A stretch of 64,000 nucleotides of DNA from Faeciplasma sp045660445 (GTDB lineage Bacteria; Bacillota; Clostridia; Oscillospirales; Ruminococcaceae), in NCBI GenBank assembly GCA_045660445.1, contig JAZRDR010000015.1:1-64000 (forward strand), written 5' to 3'. Made by a program: the position numbers and the translations under genes. The notes beneath the pieces are model-generated. The model was not told the origin of the DNA, ran no database searches, and was given only the letters and a program-made list of their open reading frames with translations. This document shows, one piece after another, positions 52,521-61,404 of the stretch; position 1 is the stretch's first letter, and each line of letters begins with the position of its first letter.

Positions 52521-55376
52521 ATGCTCACTTTACTTTACAGAAAGATGCGCAATACAAAGTGGATGGTCATTTGTCTTCTCGTCGGATTTATTATGGCAAC
52601 AGCCATGACAAGTACGATCCCGATATATATGCACGCTTCCTTGCAGAGAATGCTTATCAAGGATATGCAGGCATATCAGGAAGAGAACAACGAATATCCC
52701 GGTGTATATGCGGTCACAAAAACGATCGTGGGCGGCACATCGGCAAAGAATCAGCGTGCAAGCGTAAATAATACTTACGCTAATTCAGCAAACCGTTTCA
52801 ACCAGCTTTTGGTGCCGTTCTTGAATTATAAGTGCTATACATACGATTCTTATCTTTATGTAACCAACATTGAATCTACCGAGCTTTCGATGCTTAAGCT
52901 TGGTGCAATGACAGAGCTTGACGGCCATATCGAGATCATCGAGGGCAGAATGTATGAGCCCGGCAAGCGCGATGACGGTGTTTATGAAGTTATCTGTACC
53001 AAAATGGGCTTGCAGACAGCTCAGATCACAATGGGACAGGTATATGAAGTTGCAAACATCTTGGATAAGAGCGATGTTCCCGGCACCGTTAAGATCGAAG
53101 TCGTAGGTATATTTGATATCACCAATCAAACAGATACCTATTGGTCTGAAGGCTTGACAAACTATGACAACACCTTCCTTACAGACTTTGATACCCTTGT
53201 CGGTAACGAAAACAAGGCTAACGGCGTCAGCGCAGCAGACGGTATTATTTACACCGGTGTTGTAAACATCACCTCTGTTGAATGCCGTTATATCATCGAC
53301 TATCACAACATGGACATGAACGTTATCGGACACGTTCAGAACATGTTCGACCTTCATGAAGAAGCTTATAAGAGCGAAAACACAAGCTTTAAGGTTCCCG
53401 CGCGTGAGGTTCTTACAGCATATGCTGACAAGGCAGCAACCGTTGAATACATTCTTTTAATGCTTGATATTCCCGTTTGCTTAATGCTTGTATTCTATCT
53501 CTTCATGGTATCTCAGCTTAATATCGAATCTGAAAAGAATGAGATCGCAATGCTTAAGAGCCGCGGTGCTTCCTCGTTCCAGATCGTTAGAATTTATGCT
53601 TATGAAACACTTATTTTGGGTGCGGCTTCCGCTCTTATCGGCCCGTTTGTCGGATTGGGGCTTTGCAGCATCTTGGGCGTTTCAAACGGCTTCTTGGAAT
53701 TCGTTAACCGTCCTGCACTTCAGGCAAAGCTTTCTGTAACAGCGTTCTTATATGCTATTGCTGCGGTTGCTGTATTCTTCATCACCACCTTGGTGCCTGT
53801 TGTTCCTGCATCGAAGATCTCCATCGTTGCACACAAGCAGAGAAAAGCAAAGAATTCCGACAAGCCCTTCTGGAAGAAGATGTACCTTGATTTCGCTTGC
53901 GTGATCTTGCCCGTTGCTTGGCTTTGGTATTATAACAGACAGCAGGCAAAGCTTCTTGAGCAGGGAATTCAGCAAACCATCACCACAATGAACCCGCTTA
54001 TGTTTGCGGCTTCAACCGTGTTCATTTTGGGTGCAGGCTTAATTTGCGTAAGACTTTATCCTTACTTCATCCGACTTGTTTATGCAATCGGCAGAAAGAA
54101 ATGGTCCCCCGCAGCATATATTTCTCTTAACAATATTGGACGTTCCTCCTCTGGAAGAGAACAGTTCATCATGATCTTCCTTATCCTTACGGTTGCTCTT
54201 GGTATCTTCTCGGCAAACACAGCCCGTGCGATCAACCGCAACACCGAAGAGAGAATTAAATATAACCTTGGCGCTGACCTTGTTATTGAAGAAGCTTGGA
54301 AGACCACCAGAGTTAAGGTTTATTCAGAAGAGGACGGCGGCGAAACAAGCGTTACTCAGTATACTGAGCCTGTATTCGAAAGATATGAAAATCTTGCAGG
54401 CGTTGACGTTGCAACACCTGTATTCAAGCGCGATACTGTTCAGTTAAACTTCAACGATAAAACTCAGACCGACTGTACTGTAATGGGTATCGTTGCTCAC
54501 CAGTTCGCAGAGGTTTGCTGGTTCAGAGATAACCTTTTGCCTGTTCATATCAACCACTATATCAATGCTTTAAGCGAATGTCAGGACGGCGTTATCATCT
54601 CGACCTCTTACCAGGAAAAATACGGAGTTAATCTGGGCGACAGAATCTCTATTAAGTGGAGCAAGAACGACTGGTTTGAAGCAACTGTTGTTGCAGTTGT
54701 TGATTACTGGCCGAGCATGAACCCCAACGAGCTTAATTCCGCAGGAAATAAGCGCGACTTCGTAATCCTTAACTATGATTACATCACCCTTATGACCATT
54801 ACCGAGCCTTATCAGGTTTGGTGCTCGCTTGAAGAGGATGCATCCGTTGCCGAGCTTTATGAATCGGTTGTTGCTGCTGATATCACAGCAACAAGACTTG
54901 ATGTTGCTTCTCAGCTCGTAACCTCCTCGAAGACCGACGCTGTATTGCAGGGCGTTAACGGTGCTCTTACATTGGGCTTCATCATCATAATGGCAATGTG
55001 CTTCATCGGCTTCTTGATCTATTGGATCCTTTCCATCAAAGGCAGAACCCTTCAGTTCGGTATCTTAAGAGCAATGGGTATGTCGTTTGGCGAGATCATC
55101 TCGATGATCGTTTACGAGCAGGTTCTCGTATCCGGCGTTTCGATCTTCCTTTCGATCATCATCGGCGGCATGGCTTCCGACTTGTTCGTGCCTTTGTTCC
55201 AGGTTCTTTACAATGTAACCGATCAGGTTCCTCCTTTCGTAGTAGTATCTGAAAGAAGCGACTATATCAAGCTTTATATCATCGTTGGCATTATGCTCTT
55301 GGTTGGCTTTGCAGTTATCGCAAGACTTATCAAGCAGATCAATATCAACAAGGCACTTAAGCTTGGCGAAGACTAA
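52521..55376 (+). CDS. ABC permease with two FtsX domains
   Basis: A 951-residue permease with an N-terminal helix (about 15-35), a large outer domain and a first FtsX domain (about 305-445, with KNEIAMLKSRGAS). A second outer domain (about 590-790) is followed by a second FtsX domain (about 810-945, with QFGILRAMGMS). Ten helices are expected. Two FtsX domains in one chain would suit one ATPase on each, matching the two MacB-type ATPases at 35.4-37.0 kb. With the fusion lipoprotein it resembles a MacAB-like exporter or lipid/lipoprotein mover. Start ATG 52521 follows TTAGGAGGAAAG. Confidence 0.9.
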   Translation: MLTLLYRKMRNTKWMVICLLVGFIMATAMTSTIPIYMHASLQRMLIKDMQAYQEENNEYPGVYAVTKTIVGGTSAKNQRASVNNTYANSANRFNQLLVPFLNYKCYTYDSYLYVTNIESTELSMLKLGAMTELDGHIEIIEGRMYEPGKRDDGVYEVICTKMGLQTAQITMGQVYEVANILDKSDVPGTVKIEVVGIFDITNQTDTYWSEGLTNYDNTFLTDFDTLVGNENKANGVSAADGIIYTGVVNITSVECRYIIDYHNMDMNVIGHVQNMFDLHEEAYKSENTSFKVPAREVLTAYADKAATVEYILLMLDIPVCLMLVFYLFMVSQLNIESEKNEIAMLKSRGASSFQIVRIYAYETLILGAASALIGPFVGLGLCSILGVSNGFLEFVNRPALQAKLSVTAFLYAIAAVAVFFITTLVPVVPASKISIVAHKQRKAKNSDKPFWKKMYLDFACVILPVAWLWYYNRQQAKLLEQGIQQTITTMNPLMFAASTVFILGAGLICVRLYPYFIRLVYAIGRKKWSPAAYISLNNIGRSSSGREQFIMIFLILTVALGIFSANTARAINRNTEERIKYNLGADLVIEEAWKTTRVKVYSEEDGGETSVTQYTEPVFERYENLAGVDVATPVFKRDTVQLNFNDKTQTDCTVMGIVAHQFAEVCWFRDNLLPVHINHYINALSECQDGVIISTSYQEKYGVNLGDRISIKWSKNDWFEATVVAVVDYWPSMNPNELNSAGNKRDFVILNYDYITLMTITEPYQVWCSLEEDASVAELYESVVAADITATRLDVASQLVTSSKTDAVLQGVNGALTLGFIIIMAMCFIGFLIYWILSIKGRTLQFGILRAMGMSFGEIISMIVYEQVLVSGVSIFLSIIIGGMASDLFVPLFQVLYNVTDQVPPFVVVSERSDYIKLYIIVGIMLLVGFAVIARLIKQININKALKLGED

Positions 55377-55385
55377 TAATAAATT

Positions 55386-55410
55386 AAGCCCCCGTTTTCG
55401 GGGGCTTTTT
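55386..55410 (+). terminator. terminator of the fusion/FtsX unit
   Basis: AAGCCCCCG-TTTT-CGGGGGCTT with a T-run. Confidence 0.93.
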
Positions 55411-55416
55411 CATGTA

Positions 55417-55446
55417 TTGACAAAGATTTTTTATCTGTGCTACAAT
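55417..55446 (+). promoter_or_regulatory. sigma-A promoter of the DUF1624 gene
   Basis: TTGACA, 18-base spacer, TACAAT. A start near 55453 would make the ATG at 55454 leaderless, so TTG 55484 with GGAAGTGA is the better start. Confidence 0.65.
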
Positions 55447-55483
55447 TAACAGGATGTCAGCACAACAAAAGGAAGTGAGCATT

Positions 55484-56229
55484 TTGGAACAAAAACCGCG
55501 CTATCATTTACTTGACAGCTTGCGCGCCATAGCACTTATAAATATGATAGCCTATCACGCGATGTATGACTTGGTTTATATATTCGGTGTCAGAGCAAAG
55601 TGGTATATGACCGAGGCAAGCGACATTTGGCAGATGTTCATTTGCTGCACGTTTATAATCCTCTCCGGATTTTGCTGGCAGCTTGGCGGCAAAAAGCTTA
55701 AACGCGGACTTGTGGTGCTTGCAGGCTCGGCGATAATAACACTTGTAACGGTGGTGTTCATGCCCTCGCAGAAGATACTCTTTGGCGTGTTAAGCCTTAT
55801 AGGCTCGGCAATGATAATCATGATACCTTTGCATCACGTTTTTAAAAGGATAAATCCGTTTGTGGGCGCAATCTTTGCTTGCTTTTATATTCGATGTTTA
55901 GAAACATCAACCACGGCGGAGTGTATTTATTTAAGACAATGCTGTTTGCTCTTCCGCAGGAGGTATATGCAAACAATTTCACTGCATATCTTGGCTTTCC
56001 GCCGTTCATGTTCTCGTCAAGCGATTATTTCCCGCTTTTGCCTTGGACATTCCTTTATTTTGTGGGATACTTCTTATACGGAGTTTTCGCTCGTCTTAAC
56101 CTTTTAAGATTTTTGCAGAGGCCGAGAATTAAGCCTCTTGAATGGATCGGCCGCAATTCGCTTATAATCTACATGCTTCACCAGCCCGTTGTTTATGGGG
56201 TTTTGTACTTCTTCTTTGAAATATTATAA
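55484..56229 (+). pseudogene. DUF1624/HGSNAT-like membrane protein, frameshifted
   Basis: Two overlapping frames together encode one intact protein. Frame one runs from TTG 55484 (LEQKPRYHLLDSLRAIALIN) to about 55875; frame two continues to 56229 (ending YMLHQPVVYGVLYFFFEIL). A missing T in ATCTTTGC near 55871-55877 would join them as GAIFCLLLYSM. The restored 248-residue, roughly seven-helix protein fits the DUF1624 family, related to heparan-glucosamine N-acetyltransferase and acyl-transferring membrane proteins. It could be a sequencing or assembly error, a true mutation or a phase-variable site. Confidence 0.75.
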
Positions 56230-56232
56230 AAA

Positions 56233-56267
56233 ATCGCCTGCTGAATTTTAGCAGGCGATCGTTTTTT
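56233..56267. terminator. bidirectional terminator between two frameshifted genes
   Basis: ATCGCCTGCT / AGCAGGCGAT stem (10 bp), 7-base loop, six T on the right and A-rich sequence on the left. Confidence 0.85.
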
Positions 56268-56276
56268 GATGTTAAT

Positions 56277-56908
56277 TTATTGTTTGTATAACAAAAGGTC
56301 TCTTATAACTTTTGCAGCGCCAAAGAGATAAAGCCCCTCGGGCCGAATATTTGCGATGCGCTCGTCAAGAGAAAGAAATTCTTGTGCAGATTCAAACACA
56401 ACAGGCAAGTCGGAATTTTTTTCACCTGGGAAATGATATCTTCGGCATTTTGGCTTGAGAAGAAGCGCTCGGCAGAATCAAGCTTGATGCACAGACCTAT
56501 CCCCAAAAGCGAGTTAGCTTCAAGGCAGGAATCGCGGAGCAGGCGCATCGCCGTTTCGTGACCGGCACTAAAAGCATCCTCCTTCGAGGTCTCATCGGTT
56601 ACTGCCATCGACATCTTGCCCAAAACGTCGCCCTTAACGGTGGTTAAGCCGATGCTTAAAACATTATCGGCAAAGCCGATGCCGAGAGCAAATTTATAGG
56701 TTGGGTTTAAGTCGAGCAGGGTGTTTTTCCGTCCGCGTGCTTTTTTTGCCATTCGATATCCAAGCTCTATAAGCACGCCCTCGTCGATAAGTGCGGCAAC
56801 AGCCTCGCAGATGTGCGAAGCTGAAAGCCCAAACTTTTTTGCAAGCTCGGTACGCGAGGCAGGGCCGTCGTGGCAGATAGAGAGCATGATGCGATTTTTA
56901 ACGCTCAC
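56277..56908 (-). pseudogene. half-length ROK-like winged-helix regulator, frameshifted
   Basis: Residues 1-70 form a MarR/ROK-type winged helix (SRTELAKKFGLSASH, then a GRKNTLLDL element). The next part resembles the first lobe of a ROK kinase fold (FALGIGFADNVLSIGLTTVKGDVLG). A run of seven T at 56416-56422 (A on the coding strand) lacks one base. Restoring it changes the tail to KKNSDLPVVFESAQEFLSL and ends at 56277, giving 210 residues. The restored protein still lacks the second half of a full ROK protein. The start GTG 56908 has GAGGTGAT upstream; a GTG at 56917 also exists. It is the third gene of a regulator-kinase operon. Confidence 0.7.
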
Positions 56909-56913
56909 GGCGA

Positions 56914-58371
56914 TCACCTCTTTGTGGCAGAGCTGTCAGCTCGTCTGATCTCGAACCAGAAGGTCGAGCCCTTGCCAAGCTCGCTTTGAACACCGAAACG
57001 GGTGTTGTGAAGCTTTAATATTTCTTTAACAATGGAAAGGCCCAAGCCGGTGCCAACAATATCACGCTTTGTGCGCTCGTCGCGGTAATAGCGGTCGAAG
57101 ATCATCGGAAGCTTTTCCTTTGAAATGCCGGTGCCGAAGTCAATAACCTCAACCTTTACGGCGGTGGGGGAGTTTGTGGTCTTGATAATTATTTTCCTTG
57201 AATCACCGCTGTAATTAACGGCGTTGTTGATGAAATTATACATAACCTGTTCAAGACGCGCCTCATCACCGACACACGTCACGTCTCCGGCAGACTCGTG
57301 GATAAATTCAAAGCCTGACTGCTCCTTTAAAAGCTGATATCTTAAAAGGATCGAGCTTATGAAGTCGTCGATAGAGAATTCATCGAATGACATATCAACA
57401 GTTTTGCTTTGAAGCTTTGAAAGCTCAAGCATTGAGCTTACAAGTGCGGAAAGGCGGTCGGTCTCGTCGATGATAACGCCCAAATGCTCGTTTCTCTTTT
57501 GGGGATTATCTCCCGAGAGGTCTCTTATCATCTCGGCATAGGCTTTTATCATCGTTAAAGGAGTTCTAAGGTCGTGAGAAACGTTCGCTATAAGATCGTT
57601 CCTTAAAGAATCGACCTTCGAGATCTCGCCTGCGGCATAGTTAAGAGTGTCGGCAAGACGGTTTACCTCGGTATAAGAGCCGCCCTCAAAGTGGGTGGAG
57701 TAATCGCCCGATGCGAGCTTGTTTGCCGATTCGGTGATATGTGTGAACGGGCTTGAAATTCTCTTCGAAAGCAATAAAGATACCCAAAGTGCAGCGATCA
57801 GAACAAGCGGGAAGATATAGAAAAGCTGTTCCATGATTATATCAACTGTGGGACCGATAGGCTCTAGCGGAGCGTTTATAAAGATGATGTAGTTTGTAAA
57901 GCCGATTATCTGACCATATACAAGCTCGACTGTGCCGAATCGGCTGTTAACGATAGTCTCTAAAATATATCCGCCCGACGATTTTGCAAGGTCGTTTCGA
58001 TAGGCAAAAAGTCGATACCCCTGGCTGTCGGCAATAATGGAATATCCGCCCGAATAGTCAGCCTTTGTGATGATGTTTCCATACCAGTCGGTAACGGCAA
58101 CACTCATCGTGTTTTGATAGGCAAGCTCTTCGACAAGCCCCTCGATCGCTGCAGGCTTTTGCTGATCGAAATTCTCTGTTATCTCCTGAGCGACCGAGCG
58201 AATAGTGCGGCGGCAGGAGTATTCGTAATAGGCGTTTAATGAAAGCACCTGGAAGAACCAAAGCAGCAAAAGCATTACGACTGTGAACGCCGCAAAATGC
58301 AGCCATATCGTTGTTCTTAGGGTTCGTTCCTCTTTCGGACGCCGATTTTTTCGTTTAACGGATGTCGTCAA
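56914..58371 (-). CDS. sensor histidine kinase
   Basis: A 485-residue kinase: an N-terminal transmembrane helix (about 22-46), an extracytoplasmic sensing domain (about 47-180), a second helix (about 185-205), and a HAMP domain (about 206-258). HisKA carries the phospho-acceptor His266 in VSHDLRTPLT. The ATPase domain has the N box FINNAVNYS, the G1 box DFGTGI and G2 box GTGLGLS. The start is TTG 58371, overlapping the response regulator by 17 bases. The stimulus is unknown, but extracellular-loop type kinases of this group often sense envelope or antibiotic stress. Confidence 0.93.
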   Translation of the reverse strand: MTTSVKRKNRRPKEERTLRTTIWLHFAAFTVVMLLLLWFFQVLSLNAYYEYSCRRTIRSVAQEITENFDQQKPAAIEGLVEELAYQNTMSVAVTDWYGNIITKADYSGGYSIIADSQGYRLFAYRNDLAKSSGGYILETIVNSRFGTVELVYGQIIGFTNYIIFINAPLEPIGPTVDIIMEQLFYIFPLVLIAALWVSLLLSKRISSPFTHITESANKLASGDYSTHFEGGSYTEVNRLADTLNYAAGEISKVDSLRNDLIANVSHDLRTPLTMIKAYAEMIRDLSGDNPQKRNEHLGVIIDETDRLSALVSSMLELSKLQSKTVDMSFDEFSIDDFISSILLRYQLLKEQSGFEFIHESAGDVTCVGDEARLEQVMYNFINNAVNYSGDSRKIIIKTTNSPTAVKVEVIDFGTGISKEKLPMIFDRYYRDERTKRDIVGTGLGLSIVKEILKLHNTRFGVQSELGKGSTFWFEIRRADSSATKR

Positions 58372-59032
58372 ATTTATATCCCATTCCTCTCAAGGTGACG
58401 ATAAGGTCACGGTATGGACCAAGGCTGTTTCGAAGCATTTTGATGTGAGTGTCAACGGTTCTGTCATCGCCATAGAAGTCGAATCCCCAAACCTCTTCCA
58501 AAAGCTTTTCGCGGCTCATAGCAATGTTCATATTCTTTGCCAAATAGAAGAGGATATCATATTCCTTGGGGGTCATCTGAACGCGTTTGCCGTCGATGGT
58601 AACGTCGCGTGCTGCAAAGTTTATAACAAGTCCTTTATAGCGAATAACTCCGTCGTCATCGGGAGTAGCGCCCCTCTTAAGAGCGACCTTGATCCTTGCC
58701 ATAAGCTCCTTGGGAGAGAAGGGTTTAACAACATAGTCGTCAATTCCAACCTCGAATCCGAAAAGCTTGTCATATTCCTCTCCTCGTGCCGAGAGCATGA
58801 TCACAGGAATGTTTTTGATCTTCTTGATTTCCTTGCAGGCAGAATATCCGTCAAGTCGGGGCATCATAATGTCCAAAACTATGCAGTCGATAGAGTCAGC
58901 ATCAGCGCGCACCTTTTCAACAGCTTCCATGCCGTCGCCCGCCTCGATAACCTCGTATCCTTCAAAAACCGCATATTCCTTAACAACCTCGCGGATCTTG
59001 ATCTCGTCATCAACAATTAAAATCTTTGCCAA
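58355..59032 (-). CDS. OmpR/PhoB-family response regulator
   Basis: A 225-residue regulator. The receiver domain has the acidic pair (DD, 8-9), the phospho-acceptor Asp54 in LDIMMP and a conserved Lys near 105 (VVKPFSP). The C-terminal winged helix of the PhoB type covers about 130-225 (MTPKEYDILFYLAKN; GDDRTVDTHIKMLRNSLG). The start is TTG 59032 behind AAGGAGG. It is the first gene of the operon with the kinase and the ROK-like gene. Confidence 0.94.
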   Translation of the reverse strand: MAKILIVDDEIKIREVVKEYAVFEGYEVIEAGDGMEAVEKVRADADSIDCIVLDIMMPRLDGYSACKEIKKIKNIPVIMLSARGEEYDKLFGFEVGIDDYVVKPFSPKELMARIKVALKRGATPDDDGVIRYKGLVINFAARDVTIDGKRVQMTPKEYDILFYLAKNMNIAMSREKLLEEVWGFDFYGDDRTVDTHIKMLRNSLGPYRDLIVTLRGMGYKFDDIR

Positions 59033-59088
59033 AGTTTAAACCTCCTTAAAAGTGTATATCTCGTTAATTATATTATAGGCTCTAAATG

Positions 59089-59115
59089 TGTCCGAATTAT
59101 GAAATTATTCCGACA
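59089..59115. promoter_or_regulatory. imperfect inverted repeat upstream of the two-component operon
   Basis: TGTCCGAATTAT-N3-ATTATTCCGACA, 10 of 12 bases pairing, between the divergent rlmD-like and response regulator genes. It is a candidate operator for autoregulation. Confidence 0.4.
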
Positions 59116-59153
59116 TTTTATAAAAATGCTTGATAAAATGCGTATAAACACAA

Positions 59154-59182
59154 TTGTAATTTCGCTTGGGTTGTGATATTAT
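59154..59182 (+). promoter_or_regulatory. possible promoter of the RlmD-type gene
   Basis: TTGTAA, 17-base spacer, TATTAT, 32 bases before ATG 59214. Confidence 0.45.
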
Positions 59183-59213
59183 TTTTCTAATAATAAAAAA
59201 CAAGGATGTAACT

Positions 59214-60389
59214 ATGGAGAATTTAAATAAAACACAGCAAAACACCGGCTTGTGCGAGGTGTATAAAAAGTGTTCGGGCTGTCAGCTCATGAAACTTGAA
59301 TATGGGGAGCAGTTGAGCTTGAAGCAGGCTAAAATAATCAAGCTTTTCGGCAAGTTTTGCCACGTTGATGAGATAATCGGCATGGAAAACCCTTTGCACT
59401 ATCGCAACAAGGCAACTCAGGTGTTTAAGCTTACACACCCCAATAAAAGAATAATCAGCGGAATTTATCAGTCGACAACGGGCGGAATCGTAAGCTGCGA
59501 CCACTGCTTACTCGAGGATGAAAAATCAAGCGCGATAATCCGTGCTATCCGCCATTTAATGCCGAAATATAAGCTTTTGCCATATGATGAATATTCGGGC
59601 AAGGGGCTTTTGCGCCACGTTTTGGTTAGAAAAGGTACAGTCAGCGGCGAATATATGGTTTGCTTGGTGACGGCTTCGCCCATCTTCCCCAAGGGCAAGG
59701 AATTGGCAGCCGAGCTTGTATCAAAATATCCTGAAATTAAAACGGTCGTGCAAAACATTTCAACCGTTCCCGGCAAGGTGATGCTTGGCGATGCCGAAAA
59801 GGTTCTTTATGGCACCGGCGAGATAAGCGACACTCTTTTGGGGCTTAAGTTTGCGATATCTGCACGCTCGTTCTATCAAGTGAATCACGTTCAGACCGAA
59901 AAGCTTTATTCAAAAGCTATCGAGCTTGCATCCCTTAAGGGCGACGAAAGGGTTTTAGACTGCTATTGCGGCATCGGCACCATCGGGCTTATTGCAAGCA
60001 GAAAGTGCGGTGAGGTTTTGGGCGTTGAATCAAACGCCGCCGCTATAAAGGATGCAAAGAAGAACGCGAAGATAAACGGAATTAAGAATGCGGGCTTTGT
60101 ATGCTCGGACACGGGCAACCTTTTAGAGGAGCTTTGTGAGCAGGGCGAAAGAGCAGACGTTGTGATGCTCGACCCCGCGCGTGCAGGCTGCGATAAGAAA
60201 ACCCTCGCTTCGATTTTAAAGATGATGCCCGAAAGGATCGTTTATGTATCCTGCAACCCCGAAACTCAGGAGCGTGACGTAAAGGAGCTTGTTAAGGGCG
60301 GATACAAGGTCAGACGTGTTCAGCCGGTTGATATGTTCCCGTTTACAAGCCATGTAGAAAATATTTGTTTGCTTGAAAGAAAAGCTTAA
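59214..60389 (+). CDS. RlmD/RumA-type rRNA (uracil-C5) methyltransferase
   Basis: A 391-residue radical-free SAM methyltransferase that adds a methyl at C5 of 23S rRNA uracils. It lacks a TRAM domain: the iron-sulfur ligands begin at once, with Cys14, Cys20 and Cys23 (spacing x5, x2) and Cys95 (x71), the spacing of RlmD. The SAM-binding motif is DCYCGIGTIGLIASR (about 244-258). The catalytic Cys is in VYVSCNPET near 348. The upstream in-frame extension from 59166 lacks a ribosome binding site; ATG 59214 has AAGGATG upstream. Confidence 0.9.
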   Translation: MENLNKTQQNTGLCEVYKKCSGCQLMKLEYGEQLSLKQAKIIKLFGKFCHVDEIIGMENPLHYRNKATQVFKLTHPNKRIISGIYQSTTGGIVSCDHCLLEDEKSSAIIRAIRHLMPKYKLLPYDEYSGKGLLRHVLVRKGTVSGEYMVCLVTASPIFPKGKELAAELVSKYPEIKTVVQNISTVPGKVMLGDAEKVLYGTGEISDTLLGLKFAISARSFYQVNHVQTEKLYSKAIELASLKGDERVLDCYCGIGTIGLIASRKCGEVLGVESNAAAIKDAKKNAKINGIKNAGFVCSDTGNLLEELCEQGERADVVMLDPARAGCDKKTLASILKMMPERIVYVSCNPETQERDVKELVKGGYKVRRVQPVDMFPFTSHVENICLLERKA

Positions 60390-60402
60390 GGAGGAACGCA
60401 AA

Positions 60403-61365
60403 ATGAGCACATTCAAATTTGCAATTATGGGTGCGGCATCTATTGCTGAGAAATTCTGCGATGCAGTGCGCCTTATCGACGATGCTGAGGTTATTGCTGT
60501 TGCAGGCAAGACCGAGCAAAGACTTAAAGAATTCGCTGAAGAGCAGGGGATACCCAAGTATTACGTTGGATATGAAGAGCTTCTTAAAAACGAAAAGCCC
60601 GACTGCGTTTACATTGCAACCGTGACCTCTTTGCATTATGAACTAACCATGATGTGTTTGAATTATGGCATTCCCGTTTTGTGCGAGAAGGCGATGTTTA
60701 CAAACTCTAAAGAAGCTGAAGAGGCAATCGCTTTTGCAAAAGAAAAGGGCGTTTTTGCAATGGAAGCTATGTGGAGCAGATTTTTACCTCCCATGCAGAA
60801 GGCTAAGCAATGGGTTGATGAAGGCAGAATAGGCACCGTCAGATACGTTGACGCACGCTTGGGCTTTGCTGCAGAAAAAGATCCCAACAACCGCTTCTAC
60901 AACCCCGATTTGGGCGGTGGCGCGGCTTATGACTTGGGCGTTTACGCTTATGAGCTTTCGACCTTCATGCTTGGCGGGGATGTCTTGGACATCAAGCCCG
61001 AGGTTATCTGGTCGGACACCGGCGTTGACATCTGCGAGCACGTGACCTTAAGATTTGAAAACGCGATCGCATCACTTGGCGCAAGCTTGTCCGAAATGAT
61101 GGAGGAAAGACTTACTATTTCGGGCGATAAGGGGCTTATCATCGTGCCGCTTATCCACTTCGCGCGTGAGGCTTATTTATACGATACAAGCCGCCAAGTA
61201 GTTGAGCATTTTGTTGATGACGTTACCGAAAACGGCTTTGTTTACGAGGCGCGCGAGGCAATGCGCTGTGTGCGCGAGGGCAAGCTTGAAAGCGACACCG
61301 TTCCGCACTTGACAACAGTTCGCTGCTGCAAGATGTTTGATGAGATCTATAAGACGAAGAAATAA
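60403..61365 (+). CDS. Gfo/Idh/MocA-family oxidoreductase
   Basis: A 320-residue NAD(P)-dependent oxidoreductase. The Rossmann motif at the N-terminus reads GAASIAEKFCDAV (a GxGxxA variant), and the family signature CEKAM is near 97. The catalytic-type segment GGGAAYDLGVYAYE follows near 176, with a second domain beyond. Members oxidise sugars, inositols or dihydrodiols; the substrate is unknown. The start has AGGAGGAACGC upstream, and the gene lies 13 bases after the rRNA methyltransferase gene. Confidence 0.88.
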   Translation: MSTFKFAIMGAASIAEKFCDAVRLIDDAEVIAVAGKTEQRLKEFAEEQGIPKYYVGYEELLKNEKPDCVYIATVTSLHYELTMMCLNYGIPVLCEKAMFTNSKEAEEAIAFAKEKGVFAMEAMWSRFLPPMQKAKQWVDEGRIGTVRYVDARLGFAAEKDPNNRFYNPDLGGGAAYDLGVYAYELSTFMLGGDVLDIKPEVIWSDTGVDICEHVTLRFENAIASLGASLSEMMEERLTISGDKGLIIVPLIHFAREAYLYDTSRQVVEHFVDDVTENGFVYEAREAMRCVREGKLESDTVPHLTTVRCCKMFDEIYKTKK

Positions 61366-61404
61366 GATGCGCATTTTTGTAAACTTGGATTTATAGGTGA
61401 GCAT

